Part shown: positions 24,501 through 36,500 of the stretch, piece after piece
Numbering within the stretch: position 1 is the stretch's first letter
Layout of the letters: each line of letters begins with the position of its first letter
Source: Odobenus rosmarus divergens
Lineage: Eukaryota; Chordata; Mammalia; Carnivora; Odobenidae
DNA: 64,000 bases
NCBI RefSeq assembly: GCF_000321225.1
Contig: NW_004450460.1
Location: forward strand, 686,792-750,791
Reading direction: 5' to 3'
Position numbers and translations under genes: made by a program
The notes under the pieces: model-generated
The model's input: the letters and a program-made list of their open reading frames with translations, nothing else
Database searches by the model: none
What the model was told of the DNA's origin: nothing

Positions 24501-27500
24501 AAAAGTTTTGATGTTAGAGGAAGCCCTTTGGTCTTTATGGAAGATATTTAAAGAACAGCAGCATCATGAGGGCAAAGTCAAGAGTAAGTAGCAGAGTAGC
24601 CAGAACTCTCCGGGAAGTGGTACTTTGGGACTCACTGACCTTGCACCTCTGTGTCCGTGCGCATGGCTCTCAGGAGTCTTCTTGTGGGCAAGGCCTCTGT
24701 TCAGCCATTCACCAAGGCTTGCTGCCTCTGGCTGAGCCTCTCTGTCCCCTTGGCAAGAGTCCCGAGTGTTCCCTCTATGAGCTTGGCACAGAGGCTCAGG
24801 AGACACTCCATTTGGGGTGGTGCCTCTGTTGTTACCAGCTCTTTGGAGTTGGTGGAATTCTGCATATGAGGTGGCAACGAGCAGAGCAAATGCAAAACTG
24901 GCCTCAGGGTTTAGGTTCAAGGCTTTTGTTGTGGGGGCCCCCAAGGTCTCCCTTCAGTAGCGTGCTGGCCGTGAACGCCACCGGCCATGCTGAGCTGTGA
25001 GTGGCCCTGTCTGTGAGGCACGTGCTGAGGAACCCCCACCTACCCTGCTTCTCCTGTCGGTGCAGTGAGCCAAATCTCCTCGTCCGCGCCTGTAACCAGC
25101 TGGGCCAGTTCCTGCAGCACCGGGAGACTAACCTGCGCTATCTGGCCCTGGAGAGCATGTGCACACTGGCCAGCTCCGAGTTCTCCCACGAGGCAGTCAA
25201 GACGCACATTGAGACAGTCATCAACGCTCTGAAGGCAAGTGCTCTGACCTCTGGGGCTTGCATCCCCGGGCAACTGTTTTCTCTCTGCCTCTGAGGTCAG
25301 CTTAGAGCACGCAATGTTGAGCATCCTGTTTTGCACAGAGCCGAGTCACGGTAGATGTTTGAATCAATGCAAACAGTTCTTTTTGGTACAAAGGTAAAAT
25401 ATTTTGTCCTTGTGTCTGAGAAAACTCACCCTTTGCAAAAGAAAATACACCTTTCTTAAGGAATTAAAGTTTCAGAGTTGCAAGAGCCAAGTTGAGGTTA
25501 CCTGCTCCCGTTACCTGCCTTTGTGAGTCTCCAGAACAGGCTCTGCGGGCTGGTTGCCCACAGTGGGACACCACGGTATCCCCCCTGTTACTGGTTGCTA
25601 GATGAAGTGCTCTAGAGAACGGAAGGCAGGTGGGGACACTACAGAGCCCTCTGATCTGCCCAGGCTTACAGTTAAGAACAGGTCTGACTCTGTCCTTTTG
25701 TGTTTTAGCATTTTTGCGTGCGTTTTGAATAAGAGGCTACACAAGGGCTGGCAGTATAGTTTTTTGGTGTTCTGGATTCTCCTGGCCCTCGTTTTGGTGT
25801 TTGTTATCAGTTACTGCCAGAAGTCAGAAAGACTTGCCCTTGCCTTTGTCCGTTGCATGGTGGTTCAGCTGTGCCTCCCAGGCTGTCCTATGTCGAGGAG
25901 CAGCTGGGGTCTTATTGCATTGCAGAAGCTGATGGAGCAGGTCTGGGGTGGGGCCTGAGAGCAGCACTGTGATAAGCTCCCAGGTGAGGTAGAAGGTGCC
26001 AGTCCGTGACCACACGATAGAGAGGCCTCTGACCTACCCCAGGGACTCACCTTGATTCCGGGTGGTCCAGAGCTGCTGGGCCCAAGTGTAGGAGTGAGGG
26101 GCTCTGCATGAGCAGAGTGTGTCAGGGGTCCCTGGATCAAGATGGGGAGTGGGGAGAGCTCGCAGTGAGCGTTGGGACGGAGTAGGGGGCCTGAACCGCA
26201 GGGCCCTGGCTACCCTGCCCACGGTCTGCTTGAATGGGTTTTCACGCTGTTCCTCGCGCCCCCAGACTGAGCGGGACGTGAGCGTGCGGCAGCGGGCCGT
26301 GGACCTCCTCTATGCCATGTGTGACCGCAGCAACGCCCAGCAGATTGTGGCCGAGATGCTGAGCTACCTGGAGACAGCCGACTACTCCATCCGAGAAGAG
26401 ATTGTAAGTCTGATGGCCGCCGTGCCGCCAGCACAGTCTTCCTTTCCTTCGTGTGTGTGGTTCTTTCCAGTGCTTTCCTGGGAATCTGCTTGGTTCTGGG
26501 TGAGAGATTCCTTCACCTTAGCTTCCCATCAGTGGAGCCTTTCAGTCTTTCGGGAATGACTTTAAACAGCCTGTGTGAATAGGGACCCTCACAGTGAGAT
26601 ACTTTTGCAACTCAGGTGAGCACGAGTTCAGATTCCTGTGGGCAAAAGTCTGCAAGTTTGAACCTTGGAATTACTGCTTATGTGCTGGGCATGCGCTCCT
26701 TCCTCTCTGATAACGTTGAGCGTAGCCACTGTTTCCCATCTGGCAGCCCTCACGTTAGGTCATCAGCAAAGTGGGTGCACACACCAAACACCTTGTCAGA
26801 GTCCTGCACATACTGACCTGGGAAAAGGCTGATCGTGATGCAGAATTGGGGTGCACCAGGTTCCAGGTAGCCTGAGGCCAGCACATAGGGGGGCCCGAGT
26901 GTGTGTTGTGATTCACAGAGGGCTCAGTGTGAGTCTGTGTGGAGAGGTCAGTTGCCAAGGTAAGCGACCCTGCAGCCTCTCCCTCCTATGAAAAAGTGTT
27001 TCTTATTTGTTGTTCTGGGGAGCAAAGTGCGGCTGAGGCCTCCTGGGGACCTCTGGGGAGCAGGTGTCCAGCATCAGAGCTCACCACGAGTGACTCTCAG
27101 GATTGCTCCTAGGCTGCTGTTCGGTTTGGAAATGACAGGCTTGGAGCTTCTGGGTATAGGTGGTTCTGCATACAGTTGGACACTCAGGTTTATAGAGGAT
27201 CATTTATTGAATGGCTGTGGCCCGCGTGGCTGGGCTGGGACAGGTGCTGGCTCTTCGGTGCTAAGTGGCATGGCTTGATTACTGTGTGGTCATGCTTTAG
27301 TGAGGAGCAGGGCTCCCCTGAAGAAGAAGGTCAAGGAAGGCTTCTGGAGCTGAACTGATGCCCAGCCAGGAAAGAGGGCTCAGGTGCATCCGGGGAGCCA
27401 GGAGGGACAGGGAGGAAGATCTAAGAACAGACGTGCAGGGGAGCGTGGGGAGGAAGATCCGAGAACAGATGTGCAGGGGAGCGTGGGGTGGAGATCTGAG

Positions 27501-30500
27501 AACAGACTTGCAGGAGAGCGTGGGGAGGAAGATCCAAGAACAGATGTGCAGGGGAGGGTCGGGAGGAAGATCCAAGAACAGATGTGCAGGGGAGGGTCGG
27601 GAGGAAGATCCAAGAACAGACGTGCAGGGGAGCCTGGGGTGGGTGGGGGTCATGTTTGGAGCGCAGTCAGGCAGCAGGGCTAGGGCTTGGTGCCTGTGCG
27701 GGTGGGCCTGGGTCGCTCTGGGGACCGTAGTCACCAGGGCATGGTTCTCATCACTGCCGGGTGCGTTCTGAGCAGAGAGGGAAGGGGCGTGTTCAGGCTT
27801 TTAAGGTCTTGAATGTTAGCCAGCTCCATGTTGGCTCTTACCCCTTTGGAAATGACGAGTGATGTTCCTCAGTCAGCTTTAGTTGAATGAGGAGTAAGAC
27901 TGACCGACATGAGTTTACAGGTCAGTGCTCTGTCTGTCCATCTGTGCAGTGTGGCATGTCCGAGGATTTACCCTGGGGTCGTGCTAGCTGCCTGGCATCC
28001 GCACCTGGATGTGCTGGATACCCTGCTCACAGGGGGCCTTTCTGTCCACAGGGAAGGCAGGTCCTAGGCAGGATGGCAGACTTGCTTGTAGTGTGGCTGA
28101 GGATTGGTGGAGGCAGGGCTCTGGACCCTGGCGGGGGCTGGGGGCAACTTGGGAAGCATTGTCATGGGGTGCAGGGGGACGGGTTGGGATGGTGGGAGCA
28201 GGGCATGTGTGGCAGGGGCAGTGAAGATGCTGGCCCGTGTCGTGGTGGTGGGAGGCCCTGAGTGCTCAGCTTTGGGGCAAGCTCTGGGCTCAAAGAGTTT
28301 TAGGCCAAGGGCAGTGACACTGAGTTTTGGAATGACGCTCTGGGATCACTATGGAGAGTTGATGTGGATGCCGGAGGGTGGGCAGAGCAGATGGATGGTG
28401 GTCCAGGCTACAGCAGGGGCTCTGGGGGCACAGTCAGGAGGGTGAAGGAGTGGGAAGGTGGGCTGTGAGGATGGGCAGCTGCATAAAGAACAGGGTCTAG
28501 TGTTGACAGCTGATGCTGTTCAGGGGGCTCAGTGCCCCAAGAAGATGACTGGGGGAGGGAGCGAGGGTCTGCTTTTGGACAGCCTGGTGCTGTTGCCCCT
28601 GGGCTGTGTGTGTGGTCCACAGAGCCCTCTGGAATGCATGGGGGTAAATGAGCGGGTGGGGTTTCCCATGAAGAGTAGAGGGGAGAGTGTTGAGAAAGAC
28701 TGGCCAGAACAGGAGGAGACCCAGGGAGCCCTGCCGCTCTGAGGGTGCAGATGCTGGGAGGAGGACCCATGCCAGGGCTGCCTAGGCCGAGGTCGGACGG
28801 CAGCTGTGCCCGCCTGCAGCCATGACCCGGCCCTCCAGTGTGTTCTCCTAGACTGTGTCCCTCCGAGTCTATTCCTGGAGGGCGGTACTTTCTGGGCTCC
28901 ATCGAGGATTTGGTGGAAGCTTCTTGCGCACCCAAGCTTTGGCACGTGCGTAGGTCCCTCCGAAGCCCTGGAGTTGATGCAGGGCAGCACGTGGTGCTGC
29001 TGCTGGTGCTGTGGGGCCCGGAGCGCCTGCCCTGAGCATCCACCCCTGCAGGTGCTGAAGGTCGCCATCTTGGCGGAGAAGTATGCCGTGGACTACACGT
29101 GGTACGTGGACACCATCCTGAACCTGATCCGGATTGCCGGTGACTATGTGAGCGAAGAGGTGTGGTACCGTGTCATTCAGATTGTCATCAACCGGGACGA
29201 CGTGCAGGGCTATGCTGCCAAGACGGTGTTCGAGGTATGGTCCAGATGCCCCCCTCTGGATAAAGTGTGGGGTTCTGATGGGTATTGCTGGCCTCCCTTG
29301 TGTCTCCCACTTGCTGGTCTGGGAGGTCCCAGCTCACACTGTGGAGCCTAATCTCCAGTATGCGCAGGGTCTCCATGGTGTGGTTCTTGGGCTCCGTTGG
29401 CGAGGGTCATGTGCGCCCAGGAGGATGCTGATGTGCACCTGCCCCCACCTGGAGCCCGAGTAGAGCACAGCTCTCGTTGCAGAGCTGGGATTGGCCACAT
29501 CCCTGCCTCTCGGGCTCCCCTACAACTGACATACCTGCAGAAGTGGCGGGAAGGGGATGAAGGGGTGGATTCGAAAGCCAGGATGGTCTCTTGGAAGCTG
29601 CTGGAAGCTCACAGGAGCGCTTCCTGAGTTGTGCTTGGTTTTGGCACATCACCACGATGTAGCAACTTTACCCTGACGACAGATGCGTCTCAGCTCTTCG
29701 ACCTGCGCTGGGGGCGCCTGTGCGTCGGGCTCATCGTGCTCACTGTCTTACAGGCTCTTCAGGCCCCAGCGTGCCATGAGAACCTGGTCAAAGTGGGTGG
29801 CTACATCCTGGGGGAGTTTGGAAACCTGATAGCCGGGGACCCAAGATCCAGGTGAGAGAGCCCATGGGAGTCAGGTGAGCGCTGTGCTGTGGTGCTGGCT
29901 CTGGGTCTCCCGCTTCTCAGCTGTTGGCGGAGTGTAGGGTGGCAGGTGTCCTCACGGCTTGTTGGGACGGCCAGAGCAAGAGCACTTCTACTCTGGGTCA
30001 CTATTTTTATTTTCCTTCAAGCTGTACAAGAACAGGGGTTCTAGCTGACTGGAGGGGAGGTTTGTGCTCAGTCCGGAGATGGAGGTGCGTGCCTGATGGC
30101 ACAACTCTTCTACTTTACAGGAGTGGTTGTGGCTTAGTGTGGGTCCTTTTCCCAGAGCTGCCCCTTGCTCACCCCGCCGGTGAGAGGCATAGGTGGCTGG
30201 TGGCACACACAGGGCATCGGGGATGAGGGGTGATGTGCCCCCACCTTGTCTGCACCCTGTCTGTGCCCTGCAGCCCCCTGCTCCGGTGCCCTGTCTGTGC
30301 CCTGCAGCCCCCTGATCCGGTGCCCTGTCTGTGCCCTGCAGCCCCCTGCTCCGGTGCCCTGTCTGTGCCCTGCAGCCCCCTGCTCCGGTGCCCTGTCTGT
30401 GCCCTGCAGCCCCCTGATCCGGTGCCCTGTCTGTGCCCTGCAGCCCCCTGATCCGGTGCCCTGTCTGTGCCCTGCAGCCCCCTGATCCAGTGCCCTGTCT

Positions 30501-33500
30501 GTGCCCTGCAGCCCCCTGATCCAGTTCAACCTGTTGCACTCCAAGTTCCACCTGTGCAGCGTCCCCACCAGGGCGCTGCTCTTGTCAACCTACATCAAGT
30601 TTGTGAACCTCTTTCCGGAGGTGAAGACCACCATTCAGGACGTGCTGCGCAGCGACAGCCAGCTGAAGAATGCGGACGTAGAGCTGCAGCAGCGGGCCGT
30701 GGAGTACCTGAGGCTCAGCACAGTGGCCAGCACTGACATCCTGGTAGGCCCTGGCTGCTCTGTCCCCCTGCTGTGCTGTCACATGTCTTGGGGTTGGAAG
30801 CCACAGGGCTTTGAGCTGTGGTGACCCAGGGCCTCTTTCTCCAGGCAACTGTCCTGGAGGAGATGCCGCCGTTTCCAGAGCGTGAGTCTTCCATCCTGGC
30901 CAAGCTCAAGAAGAAGAAGGGCCCAAACACAGTGACAGACCTGGAGGAGGCCAAGCGAGAGAGGAGCGCCGACGTCAACGGAGGCCCTGAGCCTGCCCCA
31001 GCCAGCGCCGCGGTGGGTCCCTTCCTGATGGCAGCGTGCTGCATAAGCTCCTGGCTTGCCTGGTCTCTGAGATTCGGGGCCAGCAGAGCATTTGCCTGTT
31101 TGGGAGAGTTGTATTAAGTATGACAGTGTGTGCCAGGAACGTAGCAGTGGGACCAAGCCCAGGTCTTCACGTCTCTTTTGCCTACGACCTCCAGAAGCTG
31201 TTTTCAGACGCCTGGGCCCCGTCTTCTAGAACGTCCTTCAGATCGCTGTCTCGGGTCCAGAGTGTGCTCCCAGTTCCTCTCTGTCCTGACTGGGTCAGAA
31301 CGACACGGTCACTCACTTCATTTGCGGGACTGCCTTGTGTAGGAGGCCTGTCCAGCTATTCCTTGTTGGTTTAGAGCAGACTGACGTACCTCGTGCTGTT
31401 CTTAGAGGTTTTCAGTAGTGATTTGGTTCAGAATCAATTTCCCTTTTTTGTATGAAATGGTGAGAACATTCACATATAAATGAAAACATGTCCTTTGATG
31501 TTTATCAGGTGGGAGATGTTGTTCTGAGAGTTCTATTTGTTTCTTACCTCTTCCTGACTGGAGTAGGAGTTTCATGAGAGCATGTACACCAGCCCTGCCG
31601 CGTAGCTGCCACCTGGGTGCTGGGACTGGCTCCCCAGAACTGTGGGCTTTCAGCTTGTCCATTATGGGAGGGATCCTGGAGAGCTTTCTTTCCTCTCTGG
31701 GGTCTTGGTCCAGTGATGTGAATAGTACCTACTAGCAATACCAGGTGGCCTTTGTGAGGAGGAGTGTCAGAGCAGATGTGTGCCCCTGTGCAGAGAGACC
31801 AGGGCCTTTGCTTGTCAAGAGTGTGCTTTTGTCTGAGCCCTGTTGCTCCTTGGCGGGATCTGCTTGTGTGTCCCCATTGACCGTGTGTCCGGCCCTCGAA
31901 CCAAGGATGCCGGGCCTACCATGAGCCCTATGTTCAGGCCTCCCCAGGCCCCTGACTAGCGGTCCCCACTGCGACGGGTGTCACCTGAGTCCTGATGCTT
32001 TCTTTTTGGAGGTGCCTTCTTTAGTCTGGACCTTCTGGCATGTTTCCTTGTGATGCCTGCTCCGTGGTTTTTGGCAGCTAAATTTCATGAATTGGTTTTG
32101 CAGTGAATGATAAATACATGCTTTTTCTCCAGGTGGTCATCATCCCTTTGTCCCTGAGTAATTTAGCAGGGCTGGCTTTTTAAGCTCCGTGCCTCTGCAC
32201 CTATCCCCTGGGCACCAAGTGGACCTGAGTCTTGAAGGCAGTGACTGGCTCGCCCCACCCCAGGAGCACGGACCCTTGTTGGTGAAGAGGTCCCGAAGGT
32301 CATCTTAGTGCCAGGGTTTTGTTGATTGGATTTGTGAAGTGGCCTGATTCCTGGAGATAGTGGGCCTGCAGGCTTGTGCGTGAACTGGTTTTCGTGGTAC
32401 ACTAGGTTCTTCCCATGGTGCTGGGGGCGGTGGCTCATCTGCCTGTGGCATCGTCTGGACTCAGACTCACGTGACGCAGCGGGGGACTGTCTGCCAGGAG
32501 AAACTGGGATGGCCTGTCTGTGCCTCGGGGGGCAGCCCCTGCCGAGTGCCCTGACGTGAGCAGTGGAAATGGGCTTTAATGTCTTTGCTGATGGTTGTCA
32601 CTGGTCTCTCCTTATTTGGTTCTTGACTTTTCTTGAGAAGCGTACATGTACCAGGCCTTGGGCCACATCTGGTTTGCCCAGCCACATCCAGGCTGTGGCG
32701 CTTGGGAATCCGTTGGCCCCTTTCTGATGCCGGTTGTGAGCAGTGAGCCCCACTTTGAGAAGGTAGGTGTGATAAGATTTAACGAGTTGTTGATAAAGCA
32801 CGTTCTCAGGGGTGGGGAGGAGGGAGGCTCTCTTCCAGGTTAACTCGGCAAATATTTTAACTTCAGGCTCTGAGTTTTCTGCTTGACTAAGTGGTGCCGG
32901 GCGAGTAGTTGGTTGTGAGCAGATGGCCCTTCTGAGCTGAGAACTAGCAGTGCTGCGGATAGCATCACGATCACGTGAGTGGTGATATGCTCTCAGTGCT
33001 CAGACGGCCGGGGGTCTGATCAGAGACCCCCTCCAACAGGGACAGGAGAAGCAGGGTAGAAAAGGGGGGAGACTCCAGGCTGGGTCTCCTCTAGTCTCCT
33101 TCCCACCTCGGAGGGGAGGCCCTGCCTCAGAATGGCATTGAGATGTCTGGATTTTACATGGAAAACAGCAGTGTGTTTTACTGTGGTGTGCTTTCGGTCA
33201 GAAGGCCTTACTCAGGGTCACAGACAATGCTGGAAGAATGTTTTCTTTGTAACAGGCTGCTCTCCTTGGGTCCACCTTCCGTGGGCCTGGGGCCTCGGCC
33301 CCTGTGCCTCCTGGTTGCTTATCTGTGCATGGTGAACGTGCATGGTGAGCATCTCTTGTGGCGCCAGGGCCATCTTTGGTGGGTGTTTGGAGACATCCCG
33401 GTGCTCCTGGGGCTTTCGGGCTGGTAGCGGAGCTTGGAGCCAACATGCACTCTGTAGGCGTGCGGGACTGTTCTTGCTGTTTTCCTTCCTGCTGTCGTTG

Positions 33501-36500
33501 CCGTCAAGGTGAGGAGAAAGAACTTGTCTGATGGCTGTTGGGCAGACTCCCCGGGGATGGTCTCCCTGAGTCCTGAAAGGAAGAGGAGTCAGCAGAGAGG
33601 CAGTGGGTCTGGGGACCTGCCCCATGGATCTGGGGAGGGAGCAGTTGTCCAGGTGGGTTCTCCCAGCAGAACAGCCTTGCTTCTGTCTGTTGTAATTTTG
33701 GGGCTGCATATTTGACCTAATTGGAGAAAAAGTTTTCTTTTTAAAAAACTTTTTTGAGAGAGAGTGAGAGCATGTGCCTTCACGTGCTTGGTGGGGGGTG
33801 GGGTGGGGCAGAGGGAGAGAGAGAATCTCAATCAGGCTCCTCGTCCAGCACAGAGCCTGACATGGGGCTCCATCTCACAACCCTGAGATCATGACCTGAG
33901 CCAAAATGAAGAGTCAGACACTTAACTGACTGAGCCACCCAGGCACCCCTGGACAAAAGATTTTCTTTAAGAAACATTTGGGGGCGCCTGGGTGGCTCAG
34001 TCAGTTAAGTGTCTGCCTTCAGCTCAGGTCATGATGTCAGGGTCCTGGGATCGAGCCCTGTGTCAGTCGGGCTCCCTGCTCGGTGGGGAGTCTGCTTCTC
34101 CCTCTGCCACTGCCCCACCTTGTGCTCTCTCTCTCTTTCTCAAATAGTAAAATCTTAAAAAACAAAAACTTTTGAATTGGGGCATCTGGGTGGCTCAGCT
34201 GGTTAAGTGTCTGACTTGGTTTTGGCTCAGGTCATGATCTCAGGGTCCTGGGATTGAGCTCCATGTCAGACTCTGTCCTTGGCGTGGAGTCTGCTTGGGA
34301 CTCTCTCGCTATTCCTCTCAGTCTTTCAAATAAATAAAGAAATGTTCAAACAAACAAACAAACATTTGAACCATTATTCAGGAGCCAGTGGTAAAGATCT
34401 TGCAATAGGTGGCAGTGGGGCGATAATCCCCATTTAGGCCGTAGGTGTGTCAGCTACAGCAGACACCTTGCTTGCCTGATACCGTGCTCCTCAGATGGTG
34501 AGACTCCTGCAGCGACTGGGAAGCAGTGTTGCGAGGAGTTGTGCTCCCAGGAGCCCTGTCCCGTGCAGCGAGGGCCAGGAGCTACCTTGAGAGGTCACAT
34601 CCACGTCCTTGCTCATGTTGCAGGAATTTCTGGTACTCCTTCTCTTGACAGCTCCTCTGTGGTCCCCATCCCTTCTCTGGGGGCCCTGCAGGGTTGGTCT
34701 CCATGTGCTGCATACCACCGCCCCCACCAGCCTTGAGGAAGGAGGGGCCATCAGCAGAGCAGGGTTCTTGGCCCCGTCAGACCCACACCCTCTTGCAGAG
34801 CACATATTTTGTGATGCCTCCTTTATCTTAGAATGGAATTCCCCTGGCAGTCAGAGGCCTCGCCAGCGGTGTGACTGGCCAGTGCCCAGGGTGGATGCCC
34901 ACGTGCTGGGGGAAGAAAGTACTTGGCCTCCTTCAGCTCACAGGGTAGTTGTGTTCCTGAAAAGATGAGTGTATGTTAAAACCCAGCAAAATATGAATGC
35001 AGCAATGTAAAACGGCATCAGGATGTAGTCTCAGATAATTCCAGGCTGACTTGTACCTTCACGAATGTTCAGTGGGACACTCAAAGTCATTCAAGACCAG
35101 CCTCAAGGCCGAGCGGCTCATCTCTGCCCTTGTTGCGACACCGCCCCAGGGGAAACCAGAGCCCGCTCGCCTCCCGAGGTGCAGGGCCAGAGTGTGCATG
35201 TCGGCTGGGTGTGTGCTTTGTGGGGGGAGTGGTCCCCCCGTGGCTTTATTCTTTGTCTTTTGCCTAGGATCAAAAAATCATTTAAAAAAAGGTGTTTGTT
35301 CTATAGGTTTTTTATCTGTTTTTTTTTTTCTCTTTGACTCAGTAAGACTTACACACGGTTAAACCAAGAGTGCACCCTGAGTTGTTTGCTGACTTCACCT
35401 CTCACGCTCACTGCCACTTCGAAAGGTTGACCGTGGCGTGTGTGGTCTTACTTTTTTTTGGCCTCCTTTGTGGCAAAAGTGTTTTCAGAACTTTTTTTTC
35501 CCGTTAAGATAATCTTCATGAAAAAAGGTTAACTCTTTTTCTAGTCATGTGAGATTGTGACTGATCCTCCAGCTGTGGGCTTCAGGCTTGACCCTGGGGT
35601 GCAGTAGCCCCTCATGTGCTGGACGCTTGCCTGGCGCAGCCTGGCAGGAGCTGTGGGTGGGGGGGGTTGGTACAGGTGCTTGTACTTGCTTGGCCTTGGC
35701 GTGCCTGAAGGTTCCCCGCTGACCCTCTCCTTCCCTGTTTTCCAGTCCACACCTTCTCCATCGGCAGACCTCTTGGGTCTGGGGGCTGCACCCCCTGCCC
35801 CCTCGGGCCCCCCACCCTCCTCCGGCGGGCTGCTCGTGGATGTGTTCTCAGACTCACCCTCCGCAGTTGCACCACTGGCTCCCGGCTCTGAAGACAACTT
35901 TGCCAGGTAGTCGGTCTCTCGTGTCCTCAGGACAGGGCCTCTCTCGGCATCATCCCTCTCTGCATGTGCCTGGCAGGTGCCCAGCCTGCCCTTTTTATTG
36001 AGACACATTCCTCAGTTGCACCCTCCTGCTTTAACCTGGTCCGTCCGAGGCGTGGGCCATTCTCCCCTCCCCCAGCCCCATCTTCCCTGCTCTCTGTGTC
36101 GCCTCATCAAGACCATCCCCCCTCCTCCCCCTGTGCGTGGAGCCCTGCCCCCCTGGCCCCTCTCCCCAACTCCAGGGCGCGGACATCACCCTGCCCTTCC
36201 CAGCATGCTTTCTTTCCTCCTCTCTTTGCTGTGCTGTTCCGTACCTTTTTTCTGTCTGCTCTCTGTCCCTTGTGTCTCTGTTGGTCTTAAATCCGGCTGG
36301 GAGGTGTGGGAGGGCTTGGCCTGGGCGTGGGGGCAGGCCGGCCGGACGGAGAGGAGCATCTTCACAGAGTGGCCCCTTGTCCTTGGGCGTTGTGACGACA
36401 GCAGCAGGATTCTTGTGGTTTTGCAGTTTTGCTGTCTTTCGGTGTTTGTACTGTGTGTGAATTCTTGCTTCCTGTTGCTTGTTGAAGGTGACGAGAGGCG

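Larger units (their letters stand above)
22032..25065 (+). other. AP2A2: AP2A2 introns 7 and 8 (with exon 8 at 23,596-23,743)
   Basis: Intron 7 holds one SINE and a T-rich stretch (about 23.2-23.4 kb), possibly an old repeat that I cannot name. Intron 8 (23,744-25,065) shows nothing recognisable. Confidence 0.7.
31013..35745 (+). other. AP2A2: AP2A2 intron 14
   Basis: 4.7-kb intron between the two hinge-coding exons. It contains a cluster of three SINEs at 33.7-34.4 kb; the remainder is unique intron with no supported exon. Confidence 0.8.

Noticed and set aside
27297..27734. Minus- and plus-strand repetitive frames over 27.4-27.7 kb
   Set aside because: Shadow of the 38-bp intronic minisatellite; no splice or start context.
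30255..30525. CRISPR-like regular repeat spacing
   Set aside because: Units are contiguous with no unique spacers and the genome is mammalian; this is a minisatellite.
29988..30568. Minus-strand open frame made of [14 protein letters not shown] repeats
   Set aside because: It is the reverse complement of the 34-bp minisatellite; frame openness follows from repeat composition.
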